The notes: a model not told the origin generated them from the sequence alone. A stretch of DNA of 64,000 nucleotides from JBCDCY01 sp039180875 (GCA_039180875.1 JBCDCY010000010.1:74582-138581), one strand, 5' to 3'. Numbered from the stretch's first letter, positions 53,417 to 63,111 are shown. Translations and numbers: made by a program.

Positions 53417-54303
53417 ATGATGCAGTATGCAGGACTGGACGTGTCGGTGAGAGAGACCGCGATCTGCATAGTCGACGCCGAGGGCGCGGCGATCTGGGAG
53501 GGCAAGGTCGCCACAGGCGTCGGAGAGATCTACCAGGCGCTTCGACGTCATGCGCCATTGCTGACGAAGGCGGGGATGGAGACCGGCCCTGTCGCCGTCT
53601 GGCTCTGGCACGGCCTGAGGGATGCCGACGTGCCGCTCGACTGCATCCATGCCCGCCGCGCCGCGGCCGCGTTGAAGCTTCAGGCGAACAAGACCGACCG
53701 GAACGACGCCCGCGGCCTGGCCCAGCTCGTTCGCTCCGGCTGGTACGAGCCGGTTCTAATGAAGTCGCTGGAGACGCATCGCGTCAGAGCCGTGCTAGTG
53801 GCGCGCGACCAGCTGGTCAGCATGTGCACGGCGCTGATCAACAAGATCCGCGGTCTGGCCAAGACCTTCGGGATCATCGTCGGCCCCGGAAAGGGCGGCT
53901 CGTTCGATCGGGCGGTGCGCCAGGCGATGCCGAGCGATCCGATGCTCGCCGAACTCTTCGGCGGCCTGTTGGAGACCCTTGGCGTTCTGCGCGCGAAACG
54001 TCGTCTGCTCGACCGCCAGCTCGAGCGCATCGCACGGGCCGATCCGACATGCCGGCTGCTGATGACTGCGCCGGGCGTCGGGTCGCTCACCGCGATCGCG
54101 TGCGCCGGCTCCAGTTCGAGGCAGCGAACGTGATCCTCTATCGGACGAAGACCCCTTCTCGTTTGCGAAGGTTGGCCCAGGCGATCGCCTTGCGATCGGG
54201 AAGCTGGAAGGCGCGCGTCGCGCTGGCCAGGAAGCTGGCCACCGTTTTGTTCCGGATGATGCGCGACGGCGTGGTCTTCGAGCCGGAGCCCTCAGCCGGA
54301 TAA
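53417..54303 (+). pseudogene. IS110-family transposase with internal deletion and frameshift
   Basis: The N-terminal DEDD (RuvC-like) domain is intact: YAGLDVSVRETAICIVDAEG, ANKTDRNDARGLAQLVRSGW. The frame reaches PGVGSLTAIA and is lost at about 54100, stopping at 54133. The C-terminal end then continues in another frame as QFEAANVILYRTKTPSRLRR and ARVALARKLATVLF, stopping at 54303. Compared with full IS110 transposases, roughly 50 residues between these parts, including the serine region of the second domain, are absent. It sits inside the end of the IS3 remnant. Confidence 0.85.
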
Positions 54304-54870
54304 AGACGGAGGAAAGATGACAGGCTGACGGAACGCCGGCCTCGAGGGGGCTTGGCTACGGCGATCTCGCTGTACGCTTTGCGATCCGCATACGGACCTC
54401 CCGTCGCCGGCGTGCCTGTCGGTATCGATCGGGCCGCACCGAGGCCGGCGGAGCGAATTTGGCATTACGATGCCGAGCCGACGCTGGCGGTTGCCATGTT
54501 TCGAGGGACATGATGCGCGGCATCGCAAGCGATAGGGAGACATCGTGACCCCTTCCTGGGGACACTGCAAGCGACCCGGCAGTACCTTCCTAGCCAGATT
54601 TTCAACCTGGTTCAGACATACGAGACTACGCACTTGACGTCCGATCTTTACAACCCCAGGAACAAAGACGCTGATCCCCACAACCTCCTGAATTACTTTG
54701 GGCTTGAAGCTCGAGTAGGTGAGCGACCGGGCACACCCGGTAGAGCAGGATGGACCACACGACATAGGATTTTTGGGCCAGATCGAGGTGGAGCGTGGCA
54801 GTCGTAGCGCCAGAGGTGCGGCAGACCGACGTGCTGCCAGCGGTCGGGTTACGATTGTGACGGGCGGTTC
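54304..54870. other. Non-coding stretch after the IS110 remnant
   Basis: No gene is recognised on either strand. The left part probably includes the outer end of the IS110 element. Open frames here lack family resemblance and match decayed sequence. The TRAP transporter's last gene ends at 54871. Confidence 0.4.
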
Positions 54871-56421
54871 TCAGAAAAGGATCGACGGAAGCCAGGTTGC
54901 GAGTGTGGGGACGAGCCAGACCAGCGTGATGCCCAGGATCTGTAGGGCGATGAAGGGGGCGACGCCCGCGTAGATATGCGCTGTCGTCACCTCGGGTGGG
55001 GCTGCTCCGCGTAGGTAGAAGAGCGAGAAGCCGAAGGGCGGTGTTAGGAAGCTCGTTTGAAGGTTGATCGCGATCAGGACACCGAGCCAGATCGGGTCGT
55101 GCCCCATGAGAATGAGCTGCGGCACGATCAGCGGCAGCACGATGACGGCAATCTCCACGAAATCCAGGAAAAAGCCGAGGACGAAGACGAAGGCCATCGA
55201 GAAGAGGAGGGCGCCCGTAGCCCCACCCGGCATCGCTGCGAGGACATTGGCCACGCGCTCCTCGCCGCCGAGGCCGACGAAGACGAGACTGAAGAACCCG
55301 GCCGCGATGATCGTGGCGAAGATCATCGCGGTCATTGTCGCCGTCGCCTCGACGGCCTCGGCGATGAGCCGCGCCCGGAGTGCTGAGACCAGTGCGAGCG
55401 CGATGCCTGCCGCTCCGACTATGGCTAGTCCGACATAGAGCCAGCCGAGCGTGACCTCGCCCGCGCCGAGATCGCCGCGCTGGAGACGGACCGGTAGAAG
55501 CCCTGCGAGCACGCCAAGGACTGCGAGCGCGAGGGCGCCCGTGAGGATCGCACCCCGCCACCGGCCAAGCCGGATCCCCGCCATCATGAGCGCCCCGACC
55601 GCTCCGACGGAGGCGGCCTCGGTCGGGGTGGCGACGCCGCCCAGGATCGCGCCGAGGACGGCGAGTATCAGGATGGCGGGTGGCAGGATCGCTTGCATGA
55701 TCGCGGCAAGGTTGGGCAGGGGGACGCCCTCGCCAACGGGCGGCATGTCGCCTGGGCGCAGGCGGCCGCGGATTGCGATGTAGCCGAGGTAAAGCGTTAC
55801 GAGCACCAGGCCCGGTATGACGGCGGAGGCGAATACCTGCCCCACCGAGAGCGCCTCGACCGCGAACCTCCCTTGCTCGTACTGCGCCTGCTGCCAGGCA
55901 TTCGACATCACGTCCGAGAGGATGATGAGGAGGGTCGAGGGCGGGATGATTTGGCCGAGCGTCCCAGCCGTGCAGACGACCCCCGCCGACACGCGCGGAT
56001 CGTAGCCTGCGCGCAGCATCGACGGCAGGGCGATCATTCCCATCGCGACGACGGTGGCGCCGACGATCCCGGTCGAGGCTGCGAGGAGTGCGCCCACGAG
56101 AACAACGGAAATGCCAAGACCACCGCGCATGCCGCCGAAGAGGCGCCCCATCGTCTCCAGCATGTGCTCGGCGATGCGGCTCCGCTCGAGGATCGCGCCC
56201 ATGGCGACGAAAAGCGGGATCGCGATCAGCACATCGTTCGAGAGGAGCCCGAAGACCCGCTGGCCGAGCGCGCCGAGAAGGCCGATATCCATCGCGCCCA
56301 TGGCCCATCCGAGATAGGCGAAGATCACGGCGATGCCGGCGATCGAGAAGGCGGCCGGGAACCCCGAAAGGATCGCCGCGATCAGCGCCCCGAACATCAG
56401 AAGGTCGAGATAGTCGCTCAC
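54871..56421 (-). CDS. TRAP transporter large permease (DctM type)
   Basis: A 516-residue membrane protein with about 13 hydrophobic helices. Family parts include LSGFPAAFSIAGIAVIFAYL, GLGISVVLVGALLAASTGIV, GTLGQIIPPSTLLIIL, ATPTEAASVGAVGALMMAG and NLQTSFLTPPFGFSLFYLRG. It carries out sodium-driven uptake of an organic acid handed over by DctP. The length exceeds the common 430 residues because of an extra central segment (about 330-380), as in the fused-like DctM of some marine bacteria. The start is GTG 56421, overlapping the small-permease stop in GTGA. Confidence 0.93.
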   Translation of the reverse strand: MSDYLDLLMFGALIAAILSGFPAAFSIAGIAVIFAYLGWAMGAMDIGLLGALGQRVFGLLSNDVLIAIPLFVAMGAILERSRIAEHMLETMGRLFGGMRGGLGISVVLVGALLAASTGIVGATVVAMGMIALPSMLRAGYDPRVSAGVVCTAGTLGQIIPPSTLLIILSDVMSNAWQQAQYEQGRFAVEALSVGQVFASAVIPGLVLVTLYLGYIAIRGRLRPGDMPPVGEGVPLPNLAAIMQAILPPAILILAVLGAILGGVATPTEAASVGAVGALMMAGIRLGRWRGAILTGALALAVLGVLAGLLPVRLQRGDLGAGEVTLGWLYVGLAIVGAAGIALALVSALRARLIAEAVEATATMTAMIFATIIAAGFFSLVFVGLGGEERVANVLAAMPGGATGALLFSMAFVFVLGFFLDFVEIAVIVLPLIVPQLILMGHDPIWLGVLIAINLQTSFLTPPFGFSLFYLRGAAPPEVTTAHIYAGVAPFIALQILGITLVWLVPTLATWLPSILF

Positions 56422-56870
56422 CCGCGCGGGCCCGCGATCAGCCGGGTGAGGATCGCGAGCGACTGTAGGATCAGCAGAACGCCGAACGCCGGGATGAGCG
56501 ACTTCATCAGGAACACGGCCTCGATCCCGCCGACCGAGATCGGACCCTCGAGGATCGCCCAGGAGTTCCGGACCGAAGGCCAGGACCACCACAGAAGCGT
56601 GAGCATCGACGGGATCAGGAAGAGGCTGTGCCCCGCGATGTCGATGATGCGGCGCATCCGGGGCGAGGCGCGGGCATAGAGGATGTCGACGCGGACATGA
56701 GCATCCTTCTGCAGCGTCCAGCCGGCCGCGAGCATGAAGAGGGCCGCGTGCATGTAGAGCACGCTCTCCTGCGCCGCGATGTCGTAGACGCCGAAGACAT
56801 AGCGCCCAACGACGATAGCGAACTGCACGAGGACCATCGCGATCGCGAGCCAGCGAACCGCCTGCCCCAC
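56418..56870 (-). CDS. TRAP transporter small permease (DctQ type)
   Basis: A 150-residue protein with four hydrophobic helices: WLAIAMVLVQFAIVVGRYVF, SVLYMHAALFMLAAGWTLQ, SLFLIPSMLTLLWWSWPSV and FLMKSLIPAFGVLLILQSL. The motif AGWTLQKDAHVRVDILY is a DctQ hallmark. The only standard in-frame start is GTG 56870, but the codons just upstream (LADWLNRVVG) also look like the family's N-terminus, so the true start may be a rare codon between 56957 and 56870. It joins DctM in the membrane. Confidence 0.88.
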   Translation of the reverse strand: MGQAVRWLAIAMVLVQFAIVVGRYVFGVYDIAAQESVLYMHAALFMLAAGWTLQKDAHVRVDILYARASPRMRRIIDIAGHSLFLIPSMLTLLWWSWPSVRNSWAILEGPISVGGIEAVFLMKSLIPAFGVLLILQSLAILTRLIAGPRG

Positions 56871-56956
56871 AACCCGGTTCAGCCAGTCCGCAAGCGCGGC
56901 CGCCCGGCCGATGGGACCGGGGACGCTGGCGGGAGACGGCGGCAGGCGCGCGGGGC

Positions 56957-58054
56957 TCAGTAGCCGAGCGCCTGTGCGCGGGCGTTCATCTGCCCGTTAT
57001 CGGCGTAGGTCATGTAGCCGCCGACAAGTTCGCGGTAGGAGACGAAGCTCTCCGTGATCCGGCGGGTAAGTTCGTCGCTGTCCTCACGGAGCTCGCCAAT
57101 GACCTCTGCCGCAGCGTCGCCCATAGCAGCGATCACGCTGTCGGGGAGCTTGCGCACCTCGACGCTATGCTCGGAGACGAGGGTCTTCAGCGCCTCGGCG
57201 TGCTTGGTCGTGTACTCGGTCCAGACCGGATTGTAGAGGCTCTCGCAGGCGAAGCGCACGGCCTGTTTGAGATCGTTGGGCAGCGCCTCGTAGACTTCGA
57301 GGTTCACGCCGCATTCCTCGGCGGAGGACGGCTCACCGACGCCCGGCCAGTAATAGAGTTTCGCGATCTGGTAGTAGCCGAGGGCACTGTCGGTCCAGGG
57401 CCCGATAAACTCGCCAGCATCGAGCGCCCCGGTCTGCAGCGCCTGGAACATATCGCGCCCGCCCATGGCCTGGGCCGCCATACCAAGCTTGGAGGCCATC
57501 TCTGAGGCAAGGCCCGTGGTACGGAACTTGAGGCCTTTGAGATCCTCCGGGCTTTCAATCGGATTGCGGAACCAGCCTGCCCATTGCGGCCCGGAATTGC
57601 CGCAGAGAAACGGCTTCAGCCCGAACTGGCCGTACATCTCGTCGTAAAGCGCTTGCCCGCCGCCATGGGCGAGCCATCCCGCCTGTTCGTCCGCGCGAAG
57701 CCCGAAGGGCTGGGAGCCGAAGAGGAGGATGCCCTTGGATTTCGAGCCCCAGTAGGCGGGCACCGCATGATAGAGTTCGGCGGTCCCTTCCGAGACTGCG
57801 TCGAACACACCGAGCCCCGGTACGATCTCGCCCGCGGCGAAGAGTTCGACCTCGATCCGCCCCCCCGAGAGCGCAGTGATGCGATCGGCCAGCATCTGCG
57901 CGGCGACCCCCGGTCCCGGCAGGTTCTTGGGCCAGGCCGTGACCATCTTCCATCGTTGCACGTCCTGTGCGATCGCAGGAGAGGCCAGGGGCGTGGCGAG
58001 AGGTGCGGCTGCGGCGCCTGAACCGAGCGCTGTCAGAAAACGTCTTCTCTCCAT
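56957..58054 (-). CDS. TRAP transporter substrate-binding protein (DctP type)
   Basis: A 365-residue periplasmic protein. The N-terminus MERRRFLTALGSGAAAAPLA is a twin-arginine-type signal, ending near ATPLASPAIAQ. The mature part has WKMVTAWPKNLPGPG, HAVPAYWGSKSKGILLFGSQ and GLKFRTTGLASEMASKLGMA, the latter with the arginine that clamps the substrate carboxylate. The sequence style resembles the DctP7/alpha-keto-acid-binding branch, but the ligand is not certain. The ATG at 58054 is chosen for its Tat motif. It heads the operon dctP-dctQ-dctM. Confidence 0.92.
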   Translation of the reverse strand: MERRRFLTALGSGAAAAPLATPLASPAIAQDVQRWKMVTAWPKNLPGPGVAAQMLADRITALSGGRIEVELFAAGEIVPGLGVFDAVSEGTAELYHAVPAYWGSKSKGILLFGSQPFGLRADEQAGWLAHGGGQALYDEMYGQFGLKPFLCGNSGPQWAGWFRNPIESPEDLKGLKFRTTGLASEMASKLGMAAQAMGGRDMFQALQTGALDAGEFIGPWTDSALGYYQIAKLYYWPGVGEPSSAEECGVNLEVYEALPNDLKQAVRFACESLYNPVWTEYTTKHAEALKTLVSEHSVEVRKLPDSVIAAMGDAAAEVIGELREDSDELTRRITESFVSYRELVGGYMTYADNGQMNARAQALGY

Positions 58055-58438
58055 GGCCGGTCGTCCTCCTCGATGTTTCACGACACCACGAAGCGCACGA
58101 CTTTCGCGGCACCGCGTCAAGCCTCGACACCGTCGACGCTGCAATTGAAGCCACGGTTTCGGCATGAGACAGGACTTCGGCAACCGACTGCGCGTAGCGA
58201 AGCCCCCACCTAGCAGGCGGCCGTCATCGCGAGCCAGCAAGGTGAGATCTCGTGGTCCGGCCGAGACACTCGGCACCATCATTGCCCGATCGAGTCCGGC
58301 AATTCATCTTGCCGACAGGCACCTAGCGGTCCGCGTCGGACCGTCAGGCCGAGAGGGCGTGGTTTTCCACGGTTTACGCAATGGGCACGTTACCCACAGT
58401 TTTACTCGTCTGCTTTGAACCTTTGGGGGTATCGCTCC
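58055..58438. other. Divergent region between TRAP operon and DUF2339 gene, with hairpin
   Basis: No gene is seen. A perfect inverted repeat, CGGTCCG-CGT-CGGACCG, lies at 58327-58343 and could be an operator or mRNA hairpin. AT-richer sequence at about 58370-58420 may hold the DUF2339 promoter. Confidence 0.4.
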
Positions 58439-61111
58439 ATGGAAGCGATGTTGATGTTGGTCGGAATTATGGTGCTGGCCACGATGGTTTTTGTCGTCGT
58501 TGCGCCGTTCTTCTTGATCCTGTCGAACCGACGATTGACGCAGCGTATCGCCAAGCTGGAGGCCCTGCTCGACGCAGCGGGTCTCCTTCCCGATGCCGCC
58601 GCAGAACGGCGTGTCACGGCTGAGAGGCCGCCGGAGCGCCCGGTTGCGCCGAAAGAAGGCGCGGCTGGGGAGCCCGCCGAAGCGCAAAGCACCGCGCGGG
58701 AGCCGCAAAGACAGGGGCTTCCAGCGAAGGACGCGCCACCGAAGCACTACGTGTTCACGGCCGACAATTGGGCGCGCCTCGTTGCTTGGCTCTCGCGCCA
58801 CTGGGTCTCCGTAATCGCAGCACTCTCGCTGAGTTTCGCCGGTGTCTTCTTCGTCCGCTACGGGATCGAACACGGGTTGGTACCGCCCGCGTTGCGCATC
58901 ATCTGCGGTCTTGTCCTCGGTGCGGCGCTTATCGTCGCCGGTGAGCGGCTTCGGCGTGTCGGCGGCTCCGGCTTGGGCACGGCTGGGTATCTGCTGCCGG
59001 GAACACTGTGTGCCGGCGGTGTGGTAAGTGTCTACTCCGCCGTCTTGGGCGCCCGGATTCTTTACGACCTCATCGGCACCGAGGTCGCGTTCATGGGCCT
59101 CACTGCGACGGCGGCGCTCAGCGTTCTACTCGGCCTGCGCCACGGCGTGTTTCTGACGGTGATGGGTATCCTCTGCGCCATGGTCGCGCCATTCGTGATC
59201 GGCGGGGAGGCGGAAAGCATTACCGGGCTCTTCTACTACTTTGCCCTGATCGCCGGCGTTGCCTTTGCGACGGACAGTTTTCAGCGTACGGCCTGGGTGT
59301 CGGCGGTCGGGCTCGTCGCCTCCTACGGCTCAGCCACGTTGGTGTATCTCGCTTCACCGGGCTCCGAGAGCCACTTCCTTGCCTTCGCCGCGCTTATCGG
59401 CGCCGCGACCCTCACCTTACCGACTCGCTCGTTGAGGCCTGCACTCCAGGGTGGCATGGTCTTTAGGCGCATCCACCGTCGCGGCCCGGCAGAAGCGCCC
59501 GATTTTCCGGCGCGACTTGCCATGGCTGGAGTCGCCGGGCTGATCGGCGTTGCGGTGATCGTATCCCTGAACAGCGCGCTCGGTTTCTGGCTTGCCCTCG
59601 GCGCGCTGGCGTTCTTGCTCGTCGTTCTCGCCCTTTGGCTTGAGACGGACGTCCTGGATGACGCAGCACCCCTGGTCCTTCTTGGCATTCTCTCGATCAT
59701 CGGAGCTCATGGCTTCTGGAACCTCGAGGTTGCGCGATCTTTCGTGACAGCTGAGGTGGGGTTTGAGGGCAGCCCGCCGAACACGATGCTCTGGCTGACA
59801 GCGTTTGGCGCTGCATTGTCGCTCGTCGCTGCCAGAAAGAGCGAGACTGCAAGGAACTTTTCGCGCGAATGGTCTATCGCCGCCGCAGCTTTCGCGCCCG
59901 CCACGATCTTCGTGCTCGCATTGTGGTGGCAGCCGCTTGCCCAGCTTAGCGACACGACATGGGCGCTGCACGCGGCAGCCATTGCGCTGGTGATGACAGC
60001 GCTCGCGCAGCGCGCGTTCAAGCGTGATCCACTCCAGCGGTTCAGGGCTTCGGTCTTCTCGCTGGCGGCACTCAACATGATCGCCTTCGCCGTGTCGATC
60101 GTACTGACGGAGACCGCTCTCACCCTCGCCTTCGCCGCGATCATGTTTTCCGCAAGTTGGCTCGACCGGCGGTTCGACGTGCCCCTGCTCTCGCGGTTCG
60201 CGCAGGTTGGGGTCGTCGTCTGCAGCTATCGCCTCCTTGTCGACCCCGGTTTGCCTTGGGCCTTGGGGGCGGATTGGCCCGCGCTGATCCTCGCCTTCGG
60301 GGGCGTCATCACGTTTCTCTTCGCAGCGCGGCAGTGCGCCACCGAACGCAGTCGTACCGGCGCAATAACGACGCTCGAATCGGCCGCGTGGTCGCTACCC
60401 GCCATCCTCATCTGTCTCCTGATCTTCCGCGCGCTCGACGACAGTGGCGACACGGTGAGCCACTGGGCGCTGTCGCTCTACGCAATGATCTGGCTGATCT
60501 CCGGCGCAGTTCAGGCTTACCGCGCGAAGATCGACGACGCCTTGAAGGCTGTGCGGAGGGTCCTTGCAGCTCTTTTCAGCGGGACTGGCGCGGTGCTGCT
60601 GCTCTTGAGCTTGACCATTGGCAGCCCGCTCCTCGCAGGGCAGATCGCGGGGCCGCCATTGCTCGACAGCCTTCTGGTCGCTTACGGTCTGCCCGCGCTG
60701 CTTATCCTCGGCGTCCTTCGGCTGGTCCCAGCCTTGCCACGCGCAGCGTCGCAGGGTGGCTTCGCACTGGCTATGACGAGCGCAATCGGATGGATCGGGC
60801 TCGAGGTGCGAAGGCTCTGGCAGGGGCCGGATCTGACAATTCCCAGGGTCATCGACGGGGAGCTATATACCTACACGCTTGCACTCCTGATCGCGGGTGC
60901 GGCGCTCCTGCTGCGCTCGATCCAGACGGCATCGCGGCCCCTTCGCCGGGTCGCGATGGTCGTCCTCGGGCTCACGATCGCGAAGGTGTTCCTCGTCGAT
61001 ATCAGCGGGCTTGAAGGGTTAATCCGTGTCGTTTCCTTCCTCGTTCTCGGCCTAACGCTCGCCGGCCTCGCCTGGCTCGACACGATGATCGGACGACGCG
61101 GGACGCCGTAG
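58439..61111 (+). CDS. DUF2339 large membrane protein
   Basis: An 890-residue protein with more than 20 predicted transmembrane helices. An N-terminal helix (VGIMVLATMVFVVVAPFFLI) and a short coiled coil (RLTQRIAKLEALLDAAG) precede a charged linker of about 70 residues. The membrane region then starts at VAWLSRHWVSVIAALSLSFA, with the DUF2339 motif FFVRYGIEHGLVPPALRIIC. The function is unknown; members are widespread in Gram-negative bacteria. The ATG at 58439 follows GGGGG; TTG 58415 and ATG 58448 are alternatives. It is flanked by the TRAP operon and IS fragments. Confidence 0.88.
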   Translation: MEAMLMLVGIMVLATMVFVVVAPFFLILSNRRLTQRIAKLEALLDAAGLLPDAAAERRVTAERPPERPVAPKEGAAGEPAEAQSTAREPQRQGLPAKDAPPKHYVFTADNWARLVAWLSRHWVSVIAALSLSFAGVFFVRYGIEHGLVPPALRIICGLVLGAALIVAGERLRRVGGSGLGTAGYLLPGTLCAGGVVSVYSAVLGARILYDLIGTEVAFMGLTATAALSVLLGLRHGVFLTVMGILCAMVAPFVIGGEAESITGLFYYFALIAGVAFATDSFQRTAWVSAVGLVASYGSATLVYLASPGSESHFLAFAALIGAATLTLPTRSLRPALQGGMVFRRIHRRGPAEAPDFPARLAMAGVAGLIGVAVIVSLNSALGFWLALGALAFLLVVLALWLETDVLDDAAPLVLLGILSIIGAHGFWNLEVARSFVTAEVGFEGSPPNTMLWLTAFGAALSLVAARKSETARNFSREWSIAAAAFAPATIFVLALWWQPLAQLSDTTWALHAAAIALVMTALAQRAFKRDPLQRFRASVFSLAALNMIAFAVSIVLTETALTLAFAAIMFSASWLDRRFDVPLLSRFAQVGVVVCSYRLLVDPGLPWALGADWPALILAFGGVITFLFAARQCATERSRTGAITTLESAAWSLPAILICLLIFRALDDSGDTVSHWALSLYAMIWLISGAVQAYRAKIDDALKAVRRVLAALFSGTGAVLLLLSLTIGSPLLAGQIAGPPLLDSLLVAYGLPALLILGVLRLVPALPRAASQGGFALAMTSAIGWIGLEVRRLWQGPDLTIPRVIDGELYTYTLALLIAGAALLLRSIQTASRPLRRVAMVVLGLTIAKVFLVDISGLEGLIRVVSFLVLGLTLAGLAWLDTMIGRRGTP

Positions 61112-61359
61112 AATGTGCGCGGGAGGACCGGTTTTGCTCAGCTCGGCATCCGGCATTTGAAGGAGGCGCTGCTGGGGCACGGTGGATCTCCTCGCCGCGC
61201 CCGAGAGTTGCCGGATGACCTTTTCCCGTGCGGTCCAAGGCGACGAGGGCTCCGCACGCCTCTAGAGCGTCGCGCGTCCTTGCTGAATCGCGATGAAGGG
61301 ACTCCCACTGCGGCAATTTCCCGATTCAGCGCTCGATAGAGCAGATGTTGGGCGTTGGC
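61112..61359. other. Non-coding stretch with a 9-bp inverted repeat
   Basis: GCTGAATCG (61282-61290) and CGATTCAGC (61322-61330) are perfect inverted repeats just left of the IS630-type remnant and may mark an element end. The bases to the left hold no recognisable gene. Confidence 0.4.
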
Positions 61360-61563
61360 ATGGGCAAACCACTCTCCAAGGATCTGAGGCGACGGGCCTT
61401 GGCTGCGGTCGATGCGCGGATGAGCCGACGGGCGGCGGCCGGGCGGTTCGGGGTCTCGGTCTCGTCGGTCATCCGGTGGGATGCGGCCCAGCGGACGACG
61501 GGCAGCTTCGAGCCGAAGCAGCGAGGCGGCGACACCCGCTCGCGGCGCATGACGGCGCTGTGA
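61360..61563 (+). pseudogene. N-terminal fragment of an IS630-family transposase
   Basis: The reading MGKPLSKDLRRRALAAVDAR followed by RRAAAGRFGVSVSSVIRWDA is the helix-turn-helix start of IS630-type transposases. It stops after about 67 residues, without the DDE domain. Confidence 0.8.
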
Positions 61564-61688
61564 TGCAGGCGTTTGAGGAGGAGCGCAACCAGGCAAGGTC
61601 GCGGCGCAGCCTATCCGCGCTCGGCTATCTCTCACCCATCGACGAGGAAAGAGAGGCCCTCGCCAGGCCGGAAACCTCTAACCCATGA
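61563..61688 (+). pseudogene. C-terminal fragment of an IS3-type transposase
   Basis: The reading includes RSRRSLSALGYLSPIDEERE, matching the RRxHSALGYLSPxxxE end of IS3-family OrfB. It abuts the IS630 fragment, overlapping its stop, which shows that two unrelated elements have been joined by deletion. Confidence 0.7.
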
Positions 61689-61727
61689 CCGTCCACGAAA
61701 CCGGGGGAACTCCAACTCCAGATGTCG

Positions 61728-62555
61728 TCAACCGCGGCGGCGGCCAACCCAGGCGAGTGAAAGCAGACCAGCCAGTGTGAGGGGCAAGCCGGCTGGAACG
61801 GGAACAACGGTACCAGGGGGTGCGACTGGGCCTGTGAGCCCTCCAATAAGCTCAAGCCCTGTTGGCGGCCCAACCTGTGTCGAAACGAGTGTCACAAGGT
61901 CGATTAGGAAAACCGCGTCGAAGTTGGAATCTGCGCCAAACAACGTTCCGTCCGGCAGAACTGTCAGCGCTTCCTGTGGCACCGAATTGGTCGGCGACCC
62001 GATCAAGGTTACTGCGAGCGTACCTGGATCGATGGCGAACAGACCGCCTGAATCGGCGGCCAGGATCGTGCCCGCACCGAATGTCCCCACCGCCGTTGTC
62101 ACGGGTCCTTGTGTGACCGTCAGGCCATCGAGGTCATCGAGGTCAATCGCGCCAAGCTCAATCGCCACCCCGGTGAGCGGGTCTATGGTGAAGAGTGCCT
62201 CGCCACCACTGGCGAAGAGCGTTCCATCCGGAGCGAAAGCCAGTCCCTCCGGGAAGCTTGAAACGGTCGATGTGCCAATGACCGTGCCCGCGCCGCTCGA
62301 TGTGTCGATTGAGATGAACGCGTTCCCGGTGGTTATTCCGAACAGGTCGCCCGACGGCGCCAGGGCCAGCCCGCTGATGCCAAAGCCGATGTTGCCCACC
62401 AACGTCGTTGTGCCGGTGTCTGTGTCAAACGTGAACAAATCCGAGCCAAACTGGTCGGTGAGAAAAAGCGTTGCCGATTGAGCGCTGCCTGCGCCAAGCG
62501 CCAGAGCGAGCAAACATCTTGCTGCAAGATGTCCGAGCATTTGCCTTCGCGCCAT
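61728..62555 (-). CDS. Exported protein with VPLPA-CTERM sorting signal
   Basis: A 275-residue protein. A signal peptide (about residues 1-27, CLLALALGAGSAQS-A) is followed by short repeats such as LFTFDTDTGTTTLVGNIGFG, GISGLALAPSGDLFGITTG and LAFAPDGTLFASGGEALFTI, which look like blades of a beta-propeller. The end reads VPVPAGLPLTLAGLLSLAWV then GRRRG, a tripartite exosortase sorting signal of the VPLPA type. Such proteins are cut by exosortase and placed at the outer surface or matrix. No exosortase gene is in the window. The start is not certain (62555 or 62540). Confidence 0.82.
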   Translation of the reverse strand: MARRQMLGHLAARCLLALALGAGSAQSATLFLTDQFGSDLFTFDTDTGTTTLVGNIGFGISGLALAPSGDLFGITTGNAFISIDTSSGAGTVIGTSTVSSFPEGLAFAPDGTLFASGGEALFTIDPLTGVAIELGAIDLDDLDGLTVTQGPVTTAVGTFGAGTILAADSGGLFAIDPGTLAVTLIGSPTNSVPQEALTVLPDGTLFGADSNFDAVFLIDLVTLVSTQVGPPTGLELIGGLTGPVAPPGTVVPVPAGLPLTLAGLLSLAWVGRRRG

Positions 62556-62979
62556 TCCGACCCCAGGTCGGCATGCCGCCGCTGGTTCCCATTGGATAAC
62601 CCTACTGAGGCGCTGTGGTGCCGTCAACGTTCCTGATCGCCGATAACGATCTGATCTGCATGTGAGATTTCAGGGATGGTCCTGAGCAGGGAGAATGCGC
62701 GGGATGTCTATGAAACGGTTCACAACGAGCAGATCGCGTTTGCCCTCACCCGGGCCGACGGCGAGACCTGCGGCGCGAAAGGCTCGCCCACAAGGCTGCC
62801 TCATAGCATCAGATCATTTCACAACCTCTACCCTGCGGCGGAGGGTAGTGGGTCAGTTTGAAATTTGCTTTCATGACCGACAGTCCGTTGGGTCAAGGCA
62901 GGCAGTGTAGAACGCTTCGTCCATCCGGAACCATTCTGTGCAATCTACGCTATGCTTCACACTGGCGTTCGACGCCTGG
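62556..62979. other. Non-coding stretch between exported protein and IS3 fragment
   Basis: No gene is recognised. A short frame at 62695-62910 is Arg/Ser-rich with no family resemblance. It should include the promoter of the VPLPA-CTERM gene. Confidence 0.4.
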
Positions 62980-63111
62980 TTCAGAGACGAGCTGCTGAAC
63001 AGCGAGATCTTCTTCTCGCTCCGCGAGGCCCAGGTCCTGATCGAGCAGTGGCGGCACCACTACAACACCGTCAGGCCCCAGAGCGATCACCCCCGTCGAC
63101 CAGAGGCCGGT
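62980..63111 (+). pseudogene. C-terminal fragment of an IS3-family transposase (OrfB)
   Basis: RDELLNSEIFFSLREAQVLI followed by EQWRHHYNTVRPQSDH is the near-terminal stretch of IS3-family OrfB (usual text: HYNTVRPHSALGY). The last part is altered and nothing upstream in the frame belongs to the transposase. It is too short to act. Confidence 0.85.

Noticed and set aside
54292..54765. 157-residue minus-strand frame after the IS110 remnant
   Set aside because: Cys/Arg/Ser-rich, no recognisable family, and lies in decayed IS-border sequence.
62695..62910. 71-residue frame rich in Arg and Ser
   Set aside because: No ribosome site and no family; probably non-coding IS-border sequence.
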